Part shown: one piece after another, positions 28,158 through 36,772 of the stretch
Numbering within the stretch: position 1 is the stretch's first letter
Layout of the letters: each line of letters opens with the position of its first letter
Assembly (NCBI RefSeq): GCF_002946835.1
Contig: NZ_CP026652.1
Coordinates: 4,402,001 to 4,466,000 of the forward strand
Length of the DNA stretch: 64,000 nt
Source: Streptomyces dengpaensis
Lineage (GTDB): Bacteria > Actinomycetota > Actinomycetes > Streptomycetales > Streptomycetaceae
Direction of reading: 5' to 3'
Notes under the pieces: model-generated
Seen by the model: only the letters and a program-made list of their open reading frames with translations
The model's database searches: none
What the model was told of the DNA's origin: nothing
Position numbers and translations under genes: made by a program

Positions 28158-29431
28158 TTGGAGACCGGCTCCAGGACCTCACGACCGCCCAGGTACGGAC
28201 GCAGCACCTCCGGCACCCGCACGGAGCCGTCGGCGAGTTGGTGGTTCTCCAGGATCGCGACGATCGTGCGCGGCACGGCGCACAGCGTGCCGTTCAGCGT
28301 CGCCAGCGGCTGGACCTTCTTGCCGTCGCGCATGCGCACGGACAGGCGGCGGGCCTGGAAGCCGTCGCAGTTCGAGGCCGAGGTCAGCTCGCGGTACTTG
28401 CCCTGGGTCGGGATCCACGCCTCGCAGTCGTACTTACGGGACGCGGAGGAGCCGAGGTCGCCCGACGCCACGTCGATGACCTGGAAGGGCAGCTCGAGGC
28501 TGGTCAGCCACTGCTTCTCCCAGTCCAGGAGCCGCTTGTGCTCGTTCTCCGCGTCCTCGGGAGCGACGTACGAGAACATCTCGACCTTGTCGAACTGGTG
28601 CACCCGGAAGATGCCGCGGGTGTCCTTGCCGTACGTGCCGGCCTCGCGGCGGAAGCACGGCGAGAAGCCGGCGTAGCGCATCGGCAGCTGGTCGGCGTCG
28701 AGGATCTCGTCCATGTGGTACGCCGCGAGGGGGACCTCGGATGTGCCGACCAGGTAGTAGTCGTCTTTCTCCAGGTGGTACACGTTGTCCGCGGCCTGGC
28801 CGAGGAAGCCGGTGCCCTCCATGGCGCGCGGACGGACCAGCGCCGGGGTCAGCATCGGGATGAAGCCGGCCTCGGTGGCCTGCGCGATCGCCGCGTTGAC
28901 GAGGGCGAGCTCAAGGAGCGCGCCGACACCGGTCAGGTAGTAGAAGCGCGAGCCGGACACCTTGGCGCCGCGCTCGACGTCGATGGCGCCGAGCGCCTCG
29001 CCGAGCTCCAAGTGGTCCTTGGGCTCAAAGCCCTCGGCGCCGAAGTCGCGGATCGTGCCGTGCGTCTCCAGGACGACGAAGTCCTCCTCGCCGCCGACCG
29101 GGACGTCCGGGTGGATGAGATTGCCGAGCTGGAGGAGGAGCCGCTTGGTCTCTTCGTCCGCATCGTGCTGCTCGGCGTCAGCCGCCTTGACGTCGGCAGC
29201 CAGCTGGCCCGCCTTCTTCAGCAGCTCGGCCTTCTCGTCACCCGAGGCCTTGGGGATCAGCTTGCCGAGCGCCTTCTGCTCGGAACGCAGCTCGTCGAAG
29301 CGGACGCCGGACGACCTGCGCCGCTCGTCGGCGGAGAGGAGGGCGTCGACAAGGGCGACGTCCTCTCCACGGGCGCGCTGGGAGGCGCGAACACGGTCGG
29401 GGTCCTCACGGAGCAGGCGAAGGTCAATCAC
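28154..29431 (-). CDS. serS: Seryl-tRNA synthetase
   Basis: SerS charges tRNA-Ser with serine in the cytoplasm. The 425-residue protein has the N-terminal coiled-coil arm (residues ~30-110, [23 protein letters not shown]), then class II motif 2 ([31 protein letters not shown]) and motif 3 ([20 protein letters not shown]). Length is normal. A tRNA-Ser gene lies 2.2 kb away and a HAD phosphatase is coupled downstream. The upstream region carries a cluster of DnaA boxes. Confidence 0.98.
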   Translation of the reverse strand: MIDLRLLREDPDRVRASQRARGEDVALVDALLSADERRRSSGVRFDELRSEQKALGKLIPKASGDEKAELLKKAGQLAADVKAADAEQHDADEETKRLLLQLGNLIHPDVPVGGEEDFVVLETHGTIRDFGAEGFEPKDHLELGEALGAIDVERGAKVSGSRFYYLTGVGALLELALVNAAIAQATEAGFIPMLTPALVRPRAMEGTGFLGQAADNVYHLEKDDYYLVGTSEVPLAAYHMDEILDADQLPMRYAGFSPCFRREAGTYGKDTRGIFRVHQFDKVEMFSYVAPEDAENEHKRLLDWEKQWLTSLELPFQVIDVASGDLGSSASRKYDCEAWIPTQGKYRELTSASNCDGFQARRLSVRMRDGKKVQPLATLNGTLCAVPRTIVAILENHQLADGSVRVPEVLRPYLGGREVLEPVSK

Positions 29432-30095
29432 CCCTCAAGGCTACCGGTGCGCGGTTCCGGCCAACGACTCGATATTCCGGTGCGTGGCTTCTGTCGCGTT
29501 ATGAGTGAAATGCCGGGTTGATTTTCTTGATCGATCTCTTGATCGCCAATGGGGCGCCGACGGGCGGTCGGCAGCGTCAATAAAAAGGGCGCCGCTCCCT
29601 GAAACGGGGCAGAGCGGAGTCTACGGGTTGACCGGACCTCCTTGTGGAGGGCGGGACTTGGACCTGGGGTTGTCCACAGGAATCCGCGCCCCGCCAGAGT
29701 TATCCACAGGCTGTGTGGAAGATCTGTGGATGGCGGAAGTGATCATTCCGAAAGCTGCATGCGGGACGAAGAATTCCCGGTTCAAACCATCCCTACACCC
29801 ACGTTCGAGTGGAAATGGCTCCCTCCAAAGGATTGATCAAGGGAAAAGAGTGGACGAGGGGTGACGTGCGGGGCTGTGGGCAAAGTTGGGTCCTGTAGGC
29901 CGATTTGTCGACGATGTAGTGCTTCGCTGTCGACTTGTCCCCAGGTCGAGAAGCAGCCCTGTGGATAACGCCTGTGGATGAAGAACATCAGCAGATAGGA
30001 CCGGTGGAGATCAGCTGGGGAAACAGCCGCACCGGCGGCTTACGCCCCTGTGGCGGCGGCTTACGACCTGTCTGGAACCGGCCGCACTGGCAGTG
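29432..30095. promoter_or_regulatory. Intergenic region upstream of serS with DnaA boxes
   Basis: These 664 bases lie between the serS start and the pheA stop. They hold the presumed serS promoter and at least five DnaA-type boxes between 29670 and 29981. At the pheA end there is a duplicated GGCGGCTTACG (30034 and 30055). No credible gene is seen, although the base composition is AT-richer than its neighbours. Confidence 0.6.
29670..29981. promoter_or_regulatory. Cluster of DnaA boxes
   Basis: Exact boxes are TTGTCCACA (29670-29678), TTATCCACA (29700-29708) and reverse TTATCCACA (29960-29968). One-mismatch boxes are reverse CCATCCACA (29725-29733), reverse TTGCCCACA (29874-29882), TTGTCCCCA (29935-29943) and reverse TCATCCACA (29973-29981). 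Seven related sites in ~310 non-coding bases is a clear enrichment over the rest of the window. Confidence 0.65.
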
Positions 30096-30117
30096 CTAGA
30101 ACCGGCCGTCCTGGCAG
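30075..30117. repeat. 24-bp-period repeat across the pheA stop codon
   Basis: GAACCGGCCGCACTGGCAG (30075-30093) and GAACCGGCCGTCCTGGCAG (30099-30117) match at 17 of 19 positions. The second copy encodes the last residues of PheA, the stop codon (30096-30098) lies between the copies, and the first copy is downstream of the gene. Confidence 0.8.
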
Positions 30118-31031
30118 CGCGCCAGCCAGTCCGACGCGTCCGAGAACGCGCCGTCGGACGTCCCGGGCCGCAACGGCCGTACGTCCTCCAGGGCGACCCC
30201 GGCCCGCGGATACGACCCGAGGAAGCGCACCTGGGGAGCGATCCGCTTGAGGCCCATCAGCGCCTCGCCCACGCGACGGTCGGTGATGTGGCCCTCGGCG
30301 TCCACGGAGAAGCAGTAGTTGCCGATGCCCTGGCCGGTCGGCCGCGATTCGATCCGCATCAGGTTGACGCCGCGTACGGCGAACTCCTGGAGGAGTTCGA
30401 GCAGCGCGCCCGGGTGGTCGTCGCTGAGCCAGATGACCACGGACGTCTTGTCGGCGCCGGTCGGGGCCGCGGGCCGGGCAGGGCGGCCTACCAGCACGAA
30501 GCGGGTCTCGGCGTTCGCCGCGTCGTGGATCTCGGTCACCAGCGGTTCGAGCCCGTATGTCGCCGCCGCGAACTCGCCCGCGAAAGCCGCGTCGTACCGG
30601 CCCTCCTGGACCAGGCGCGCGCCGTCCGCGTTCGACGCCGCCGACTCCCACAAGGCGTCCGGCAGGTGCGCGCCGAGCCAGTTGCGTACTTGCGGCTGGG
30701 CGACCGGGTGCCCGGTGACCGTCTTGATGTCCTTCAGGGTCGTGCCGGGCCTGACCAGCAGGGCGAAGGCGATGGGCAGCACGACCTCGCGGTAGATCAT
30801 CAGCTGCTCGCCCTTGGCGAGTTCGTCGAGGGTGGCGGTGACACCGCCCTCGACCGAGTTCTCGATCGGCACGAGCGCGCCCGAGGCCTCGCCGCCGCGT
30901 ACCGCGTCGAGCGCGGCCGGGACGGACACCATGGGGACCAGCTCCCGCGTGGCGGCTTCCGGAAGCGTGCGGAGGGCGGCCTCGGTGAACGTTCCCTCGG
31001 GGCCGAGATAGGTGTAGCGCGTCGCCGACAT
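30096..31031 (-). CDS. pheA: Prephenate dehydratase
   Basis: PheA converts prephenate to phenylpyruvate in phenylalanine synthesis. The 311-residue monofunctional form has the catalytic domain (YTYLGPEGTFTEAALRTLP, GALVPIENSVEGGV, and the TxxF region NAETRFVLVGR) and a C-terminal ACT domain with the phenylalanine-binding ESRP motif (IESRPTGQGIGNYCF). No chorismate mutase is fused. It stands as a single gene. Its 3' end is duplicated past the stop codon. Confidence 0.97.
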   Translation of the reverse strand: MSATRYTYLGPEGTFTEAALRTLPEAATRELVPMVSVPAALDAVRGGEASGALVPIENSVEGGVTATLDELAKGEQLMIYREVVLPIAFALLVRPGTTLKDIKTVTGHPVAQPQVRNWLGAHLPDALWESAASNADGARLVQEGRYDAAFAGEFAAATYGLEPLVTEIHDAANAETRFVLVGRPARPAAPTGADKTSVVIWLSDDHPGALLELLQEFAVRGVNLMRIESRPTGQGIGNYCFSVDAEGHITDRRVGEALMGLKRIAPQVRFLGSYPRAGVALEDVRPLRPGTSDGAFSDASDWLARCQDGRF

Positions 31032-31087
31032 ACCGTCACCCTAATGGGCCGTGTCCAACCCGGCTCATGCCTGTGGAAACCACTACC

Positions 31088-31215
31088 CCGAACGGAGACC
31101 TTCGCCCGACCAGCAACGGCTGCTCCGAACGGCGACCGCCGCACCGAGCGGCGACCTCCGCCCGACCGGCAACCACGGCCCCGAACGGCGCCCCTCACCC
31201 CTCCAGCAACCGCTG
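31088..31215. repeat. Degenerate ~37-bp tandem repeat across the dtpA stop codon
   Basis: Units beginning CCGAACGG or CCGAGCGG start at 31088, 31144 and 31181 (each 35 bases plus a two-base spacer), with a truncated 19-base unit at 31125. The last unit (31181-31215) contains the dtpA stop codon (31195-31197) and the final codons. The array fills the whole gap between dtpA and pheA. Confidence 0.75.
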
Positions 31216-32529
31216 CCCCACGTATTCCCCCTCGGCCGCCCCGCCCGGCACCGCGAACAGCCCGCTCGACTCATGGCGGATGAACGCGGAGAGCGCGTCG
31301 CCGCGGTCGAGTTTGCGCTGGACGGGGACGAAGGCGCGCAGCGGATCGGCCTGCCAGCAGATGAAGAGCAGGCCCGCGTCGGGCACCCCGTCCGTGTCGA
31401 CGCCGTCATGGAAGGAGAACGCCCGGCGCAGCATCGCGGCGCCGCCGTTCTGGTCGGGCCGGGTGATCCGGGCGTGCGCGTTGATGGGGACGACGTAGTT
31501 GCCGTCGGCGTCGGTCTTGTCGAGGTCCATCGCGGTCGTCTCGGTGCCGCCGCTGAGCGGCGCCCCGGTGGACTTCTTCCGCCCGATGACGTTCTCCTGA
31601 TCCTTGACCGGGAGCTTCTCCCAGTCGTCGAGGAGCATGCGGATGCGGCGTACGACGGCGAATGAGCCGTTCGCCATCCACGCAGGGTCGCCGGAGGCCG
31701 GCACGAAGATGCGCTGGTCGAAGTCGGACTCGGACGGCTTCGGATTGCGGGTGCCGTCGATCTGGCCCATCAGGTTGCGGGCCGTCATCGGCTGGGCTGT
31801 GGCGCCGGGCGAGCGGTTGAAGCCGTTCATCTGCCAGCGCACACGGGCCGCGCTGCCCGCGTCCTTCTGGATCGCGCGCAGGGCGTGGAAGGCGACCATG
31901 GCGTCGTTCGCGCCGATCTGCACCCACAGGTCGCCGTTGCTGCGGGCCTTGTCGAGGTGGTCGGAGGAGAAGTCGGGCAGCGGGTCCAGGGCGACCGGGC
32001 GCTGCTTCTCCAGCCCCGTACGCGCGAAGAAGCTGTGTCCGAAGCCGAAGGTGACCGTCAGCGACGATGGGCCCGCGTCGCGGGCGACATCCGTGTCGTC
32101 GTGCGCGGCCGCCTCGCCCGCCATCAGCCGTTGGGCCGTCGTCGACCAGCGGCGCAGGAGCGCGGCCGCCTCCTTGCGGCCCGCGCCCGCGGCCAGGTCG
32201 AAGGCGACGAGGTGGCCGCGGGCCTGGAGGGCGGTGGTGATGCCGGGCTGATGTTTCCCGTGAAACATCACCGTGTCCGCGCCAAGTGAGGTCAGCGGTG
32301 TGGCCTTCTCGGCGGAGGGCGCCGCCGCGTATCCCGCGGCGCCTCCGGCCGCGCCCAGGACGAGACCGGTGGCGCCCGCGGTGCCGAGCAGCCGCCGCCG
32401 CGAAAAGACGGCGTGTGAAGAGTGCTCCGAAGACGACTCCTGGGAAACGGCCTCCCTAGGAGAGACGTTTTCCGCATCGGCCTTCCTAGGACCTTGGACG
32501 GATGCCTCCGGGGTGGACTGGTCAGCCAT
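31195..32529 (-). CDS. dtpA: Tat-exported DyP-type haem peroxidase
   Basis: This 444-residue protein has a long N-region, a twin-arginine signal (SRRRLLGTAGATGLVLGAAGG, residues ~43-65), and a DyP peroxidase fold. Family marks are the GxxDG motif (MGQIDGTRNP), the proximal-histidine region INAHARITRP and LLFICWQADPLRAF. In S. lividans, DtpA is a Tat substrate from a matching gene set that is required for maturation of the copper radical oxidase GlxA. Here it lies eight bases after copCD and ends the copper operon. A parS-like site lies inside the coding region (32253-32266). The 3' end sits in a tandem repeat. Confidence 0.94.
   Translation of the reverse strand: MADQSTPEASVQGPRKADAENVSPREAVSQESSSEHSSHAVFSRRRLLGTAGATGLVLGAAGGAAGYAAAPSAEKATPLTSLGADTVMFHGKHQPGITTALQARGHLVAFDLAAGAGRKEAAALLRRWSTTAQRLMAGEAAAHDDTDVARDAGPSSLTVTFGFGHSFFARTGLEKQRPVALDPLPDFSSDHLDKARSNGDLWVQIGANDAMVAFHALRAIQKDAGSAARVRWQMNGFNRSPGATAQPMTARNLMGQIDGTRNPKPSESDFDQRIFVPASGDPAWMANGSFAVVRRIRMLLDDWEKLPVKDQENVIGRKKSTGAPLSGGTETTAMDLDKTDADGNYVVPINAHARITRPDQNGGAAMLRRAFSFHDGVDTDGVPDAGLLFICWQADPLRAFVPVQRKLDRGDALSAFIRHESSGLFAVPGGAAEGEYVGQRLLEG
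32253..32266. promoter_or_regulatory. Near-match parS site within dtpA
   Basis: GTTTCCCGTGAAAC, flanked by T and A, differs from the parS core GTTTCACGTGAAAC at one position. It encodes the MFHGKH residues of DtpA, so codon constraint may explain it; ParB binding would be weaker. Confidence 0.35.
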
Positions 32530-32537
32530 GGTGAGGT

Positions 32538-34637
32538 TCAGCCGATCTGCGCGTTCTTGTTCACGGTCACTTGGTCGATGTCGGAGGTCCGCACGGTCAC
32601 CGCGATCTTCCAGTCGCCCGCCATGGGGAGCTGCACGCCGCTCGCCGACCAGTGTCCGGTGGAGATGCGGTCGGGGGTCACCGGCAGCGGGCCGATGTTC
32701 TTCGCGGCGAGCGTGAAAGCGACCTTAACCTCGGGCACGTCGAAGGCTTTGCCGTTCGGCCGCTCCACGAAGAGGTGCATTTCGTTGCCGCCGACGCGGG
32801 CCGGGTCGAGAGTGACCTCCACAGTGCCCTTGCCGTCCTCGCCGGCGGTGTCGAACGGGATCTGCAGTGACAGCGGTCCTGAGCGCTGCAAGGCCGAGGC
32901 GGTGGCCTGCTCGGCCGCTTCCTCCGTGCGCCCCGGTTCGGCGGTCGTCAGCGCGGTCGTGACCGCGAGCAGGACGATGGCGACGCCCGCCTCGGTGAGC
33001 ACCGAGCGGCGCAGGCCCGAGCGGTGCGGGTCGGCCTCGCGGATGCGCTTGTCGCGCGCGGTGGCCATGGCGGCCCGTTGCCGGGCGAGTTGGGCGGCGC
33101 GCCTGGAGTCCGCGGAGTTCGAAGAGCCCTTCGAGGAGCCCGAAGAGTCCTTCGCAGAGCCCGAAGAGCCCTTCGAAGAGCTTGAAGAGCTCCCGCGCCG
33201 CGAGTCGCCGGAGTCCGTGAGGACCTTCGTCCCCGCCGTCGCCCCCGCCCTTCCGCGCCGTTCGACCACGGCCGCCGCCACGGCCTCCGGAGCCGCACCC
33301 TCGGCCAGCCGCCCGGTCCAGCGCCGCGAGATCCACGCGATGCCCACAAGGACCGCCACCAGGCCGATCTTGACGAGCAGCAACTGCCCGTACGTCGTGT
33401 CGGTGAGTGCCGTCCAGGAGCCGAGCTGCCGCCACGACTGGTAGATCCCCGTCGCGACCAGCGTGAGGACGCTGCCGAACGCGACGCGCGAGAAGCGGCG
33501 TACGGCCGCCACCTCGATCTGCGCGTCCGCCGGCGCCCGGAACAGGGCGACCAACAGCGTGGCCAGCCCGCCCAGCCAGGCGGCGACGGCCAACAGGTGC
33601 AGCACGTCGACAGGCATCGCGATGCCCGCCTGGATGCCGGTCGAGGCGTGCTCGGCCATCGCCCAGGTGGCGGCCAGGCCCGCCATGATGACGGCGCCGC
33701 CGATCGCGAGCCCGAAGGTGAGGTCCTTCTGCTCGGCGGCCCTGTCGGCAGCCGCGTTGGACCCGTCGGTGGCGACCGCCTCGGACCCGTCGGCCGTGTC
33801 GGCCGTGTCGTCTTCGTCTCGCTTCACATACGCCCCGAACAGCACCGCGATGAACAGCGCCGCCGCGGCGAGCAGCAGCAGCCGGGAGACCAGCGCCGCG
33901 CCCGACTTGGTCTGCAGCACCTGCCCGAGCAGCGTCAGGTCGAAGATGTCGCGGACCTCGCCGGAGCCGACGTAGGAACCACGCAGGAGCAGCAGCGCGA
34001 GCGTGGCACCGGTCAGCGCGAGCCATCCGGCGACCACGAGCCGCTGCACCGGCCGGACCCCGGCGCCGCGCTGCCAGCAGGCCAGCACGAAGGCCGCGCC
34101 GCCGACGAGGAGGATGAAGCCGGTGTACGACACATAGCGCGCGCATCCGTAGAGCGCGCCGACGACCCCGCCGCCAACCGTCTGGTCGGACACCGAGACG
34201 GAGGTCTGCGAAGGCGCGCCGATGGAGAAGGTGAAGGCGCCCGAGACGGGGTGGCTGTCCGCCGACACCACCTGGTAGGTGACGGTGAACGTGCCGTCGG
34301 GCAGCCCCGAGTGCAGCTTCACGGCGTACGTGGTGCCGCTCGGGTTGGTTGCCTCGCCCGTGTCGACCCGCTTGCCCTTGGGGTCGAGCACGCGGAGCGA
34401 ATCGTCGCTGATCGCGACCTTCTCGGAGAAGGTGAGCGAGACCTGGGCGGGCGCCTTGTCGACCACCGATCCCTGCTTCGGGTCGCTCCCGGTCAGCGCG
34501 GCGTGCGCGGAGGCGGGCGCCGCGCCCGCCAGGAGCGCGCCGGATACGGCGAGGAACAGCAGCAAGAAGGTCCGGAAGCTGCGGAAGTTCTGCAAGCCGC
34601 GGAAGTTCGGGAAGCGGGAGGCGATGGTCTGCGTCAA
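32538..34637 (-). CDS. Copper resistance protein, CopC-CopD fusion
   Basis: The 699-residue protein begins with a signal peptide (ending ASAHAALTGSDP, so the mature N-terminal histidine can bind copper). A CopC cupredoxin-like domain follows (to ~155), then about eight transmembrane helices of the CopD/YcnJ type. After a serine-rich cytoplasmic linker near the end of the CopD region comes a further helix and a C-terminal soluble domain that resembles FixH/YtkA. It is likely to carry copper across the membrane or hand it to secreted enzymes. The start is TTG with GGGAGGG eight bases upstream, 13 bases after ecuC. It is part of the sco-ecuC-copCD-dtpA operon. Confidence 0.9.
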   Translation of the reverse strand: MTQTIASRFPNFRGLQNFRSFRTFLLLFLAVSGALLAGAAPASAHAALTGSDPKQGSVVDKAPAQVSLTFSEKVAISDDSLRVLDPKGKRVDTGEATNPSGTTYAVKLHSGLPDGTFTVTYQVVSADSHPVSGAFTFSIGAPSQTSVSVSDQTVGGGVVGALYGCARYVSYTGFILLVGGAAFVLACWQRGAGVRPVQRLVVAGWLALTGATLALLLLRGSYVGSGEVRDIFDLTLLGQVLQTKSGAALVSRLLLLAAAALFIAVLFGAYVKRDEDDTADTADGSEAVATDGSNAAADRAAEQKDLTFGLAIGGAVIMAGLAATWAMAEHASTGIQAGIAMPVDVLHLLAVAAWLGGLATLLVALFRAPADAQIEVAAVRRFSRVAFGSVLTLVATGIYQSWRQLGSWTALTDTTYGQLLLVKIGLVAVLVGIAWISRRWTGRLAEGAAPEAVAAAVVERRGRAGATAGTKVLTDSGDSRRGSSSSSSKGSSGSAKDSSGSSKGSSNSADSRRAAQLARQRAAMATARDKRIREADPHRSGLRRSVLTEAGVAIVLLAVTTALTTAEPGRTEEAAEQATASALQRSGPLSLQIPFDTAGEDGKGTVEVTLDPARVGGNEMHLFVERPNGKAFDVPEVKVAFTLAAKNIGPLPVTPDRISTGHWSASGVQLPMAGDWKIAVTVRTSDIDQVTVNKNAQIG

Positions 34638-34650
34638 GGTGATCCCTCCC

Positions 34651-35133
34651 TCAGTGCCCGGACTTCGGGGTGTACGTCGGTGACTTCACCGGCATGGAGA
34701 TCTTTACCGTGCCGGACTTGGCGAAGTGCAGCTCCACGGACACCTTCTCGCCCTGCTTCGGGGTGTGGGTGAGCTTTTCGAACATGAGGTGGTTGCCGCC
34801 GCTCGCGAAGTCGAGCGTGCCGTCTTCGGGCACGGCGAACGACTTCTCCTCCTCCATCGCGCCGCCCTCCGTGGAGTGCAGCGTGACATTGTCTGAGAGG
34901 TCGCTGGTGACCGAGGTCAGGGTGTCGGCGCCACCGGTGTTGGTGACGGTGAAGAAGCCGGCCGCCATGCTGGCCATGCTCGGGGCGGGCATGTAGGCGC
35001 CGGTGATCTTCAGTTCGGGCTCGGCCGAGGACGCGTCACCGTCGCCCGAGCCGCAGCCCGCCAGGGCCAGCGCCGCGGCTATGACACCCGCGCAACCGGC
35101 GAGAGGCCTCGACACACGTCCGGGACGCCTCAC
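34651..35133 (-). CDS. ecuC: Extracellular copper chaperone, PCu(A)C family lipoprotein
   Basis: A 160-residue lipoprotein (lipobox LALAGC, Cys27) with a PCu(A)C domain. Copper ligands are the methionines in YMPAPSMASM and the later LHSTEG and NHLMFE histidine/methionine set. In S. lividans the equivalent ECuC binds Cu(I) outside the membrane beside Sco. The GTG at 35133 overlaps the sco stop by four bases, with GGGAGAG upstream; the longer frame to 35388 is antisense to sco coding and is excluded. Confidence 0.92.
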   Translation of the reverse strand: MRRPGRVSRPLAGCAGVIAAALALAGCGSGDGDASSAEPELKITGAYMPAPSMASMAAGFFTVTNTGGADTLTSVTSDLSDNVTLHSTEGGAMEEEKSFAVPEDGTLDFASGGNHLMFEKLTHTPKQGEKVSVELHFAKSGTVKISMPVKSPTYTPKSGH

Positions 35134-35783
35134 GGGGTCTCTCCCTTGATGAGCCGGGGGAGGTCCTTGGTGTAGTCGTCGACGGTGGCGTCCTCGCCGT
35201 ACAGCACATAGCCCCCGTCGGTCTTCGGCGAGAACGCGACGACCTGGGTGCCGTGCACGGAGACGAGCTTGCCGTTCTTGTCCTTCGACGTCGGATCGAT
35301 GGAGATGCCCAGGGTGCGGGCGCCGGCCTGGATCGTCGCGAAGTCGCCGGTCAGGCCGACGAACTCGGAGTCGATGCCCTTGAGCCATGTGCCGAGCGCG
35401 GCGGGCGTGTCGCGGCCCGGGTCCGTGGTGACGAACACGACGCGGAGCTTGTCCTGCTCTGCCTTGGGCAACTGCTTCTTGGCGACGGCGAGGTTGTTCA
35501 TCGTCAGCGGGCAGACGTCGGGGCAGTGGGTGTAGCCGAAGTAGATCAGCGTCGGCCGGCCCTTGGTCTGCGCGCGCAGGTCGTACTTCTTCCCGTTCGT
35601 GTCGGTGAGTACGAGGTCAGGCTTCTCGAACGGCTTGTCGAGCACCGTCGCGGCCTTGGCGGAGCCGGTCTCGGCGGACACGTCGGCGACCGGCGTGCCA
35701 CCGTCGGAGCTGCTGCCGCAGGCGGACAGCGTCAGAGTGGCGGCGGCGAACAGGGCTGCTACGGCATACGTCTTCTTGCGCAT
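35130..35783 (-). CDS. sco: Sco/SenC copper-delivery lipoprotein
   Basis: A 217-residue Sco1-family thioredoxin-fold protein. The signal ends at the lipobox LSAC (Cys22), and the copper-binding CPDVC lies at Cys87/Cys91 in FGYTHCPDVCPLT, with the distal histidine in VSVHGTQ. It delivers copper to cytochrome oxidase or to secreted copper enzymes such as GlxA. I chose the ATG at 35783; the longer frame to 35873 crosses the palindromic region and lacks a signal peptide. It is the first gene of the sco-ecuC-copCD-dtpA run. Confidence 0.94.
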   Translation of the reverse strand: MRKKTYAVAALFAAATLTLSACGSSSDGGTPVADVSAETGSAKAATVLDKPFEKPDLVLTDTNGKKYDLRAQTKGRPTLIYFGYTHCPDVCPLTMNNLAVAKKQLPKAEQDKLRVVFVTTDPGRDTPAALGTWLKGIDSEFVGLTGDFATIQAGARTLGISIDPTSKDKNGKLVSVHGTQVVAFSPKTDGGYVLYGEDATVDDYTKDLPRLIKGETP

Positions 35784-35809
35784 GGAAAAATGTCCCAGAT
35801 GTGATTTCT

Positions 35810-35876
35810 CCGGTGCGCACCGGGGTCCTACGACGCCCGAACAGCGAGGTCGTAGGCGCTTCCCGGTGCGCACCGG
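35810..35876. promoter_or_regulatory. Nested palindromes upstream of sco
   Basis: The perfect palindrome CCGGTGCGCACCGG occurs twice (35810-35823 and 35863-35876). Between them, CCTACGAC (35827-35834) pairs with GTCGTAGG (35849-35856). The whole 67-base block is a nested inverted repeat. It lies 27 bases before the sco ATG and 18 bases after the ycnI stop, so it could be a terminator, an operator pair for a metal sensor, or both. Confidence 0.8.
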
Positions 35877-35893
35877 AACAGAGAGTGTGGGCG

Positions 35894-36631
35894 TCAGGCG
35901 TTCGTACGCCGACGACCGGCCAGTACGCCGTAGGCCACGCCCGCCGCGCCGACGACGATGCCGACGATGCCGAGCACGCGGGCGGTGGTGTCAGTGCTGT
36001 CGGCGGGGGCCGCGGCCTCGGTGGTCTCCTTGGCGGCCGCCTCCTTGTCGTCGGAGGCCTCCTCGCCGCTGGAGGAGCCGTGGTGGCCGTCCTCGGACGC
36101 GGCGGAGAGCGCGAGCACCGGAGCCGGGAACTCGGGCTCCTCCTGGCCCTCCTGCTGAGCCTCGATCCAGCGCACGACCTCCTTGTTGGAGTACGTCTGG
36201 ATGGCTTTGAAGACGAGTTCGTCGGTGTCCTCGGGGAGCGCGCCGATGGAGACGGGGAACTTCTGGAAGAAGCCCGGCTCGACGCCCTTGCCGGTGGCGC
36301 TCCAGGTGACCTTGGTGACGGCCTCGTCGATCGTCTCGCCGTGCATCGAGATCGGCTTGTCCAGCTGGGACTTGGTGATCTTCACGCTCCAGCCGTCGAC
36401 CGCCTGCGGCATGACGGAGGCGAGCGGGTGGTCGGTCGGGAAGCTCACCTCGACCTTGGTGGTCGAGGCGTTGTCGCGCTCGTTCGGGACCTTGAAGTTC
36501 ACGGTGGCGTAGTCGCCCTTGGCGGCCTCGCCGTCGGGCTGCACGGTGACGTGCGCGAAGGCGGGGGCGGAGAGGGCGAGGACGGCCGAGGCGGCGACGA
36601 CGCCGGCGGCGGCGATACGGGAAGCCTTCAT
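35894..36631 (-). CDS. ycnI: YcnI-family copper-associated membrane protein
   Basis: A 245-residue protein with a signal peptide ending in APAFAHVTV, so the mature protein starts with histidine, the copper ligand of YcnI (DUF1775). The beta-sandwich contains VNFKVPNERDNASTTKVEVSFP and a conserved WEAT-like stretch (VRWIEAQ). An acidic/Ala linker and one C-terminal transmembrane helix with RRR stop follow. YcnI proteins act in copper acquisition beside CopC/CopD proteins. The ATG at 36631 is chosen over the upstream frame, which lacks a signal. It lies upstream of sco in the same direction. Confidence 0.9.
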   Translation of the reverse strand: MKASRIAAAGVVAASAVLALSAPAFAHVTVQPDGEAAKGDYATVNFKVPNERDNASTTKVEVSFPTDHPLASVMPQAVDGWSVKITKSQLDKPISMHGETIDEAVTKVTWSATGKGVEPGFFQKFPVSIGALPEDTDELVFKAIQTYSNKEVVRWIEAQQEGQEEPEFPAPVLALSAASEDGHHGSSSGEEASDDKEAAAKETTEAAAPADSTDTTARVLGIVGIVVGAAGVAYGVLAGRRRTNA

Positions 36632-36772
36632 GGAAGGGAACACTCCACTCTCAGTACGAGGAACAGGGATGCGTGTGCGACACCGTGACCCTGAGGCGTG
36701 CCCCTGGGGCGAAACGGCGTGCACGCGCGCGTGCCGCACGACGGCGGCCCCTTCGTGGAGTGGCGCGTCGTG

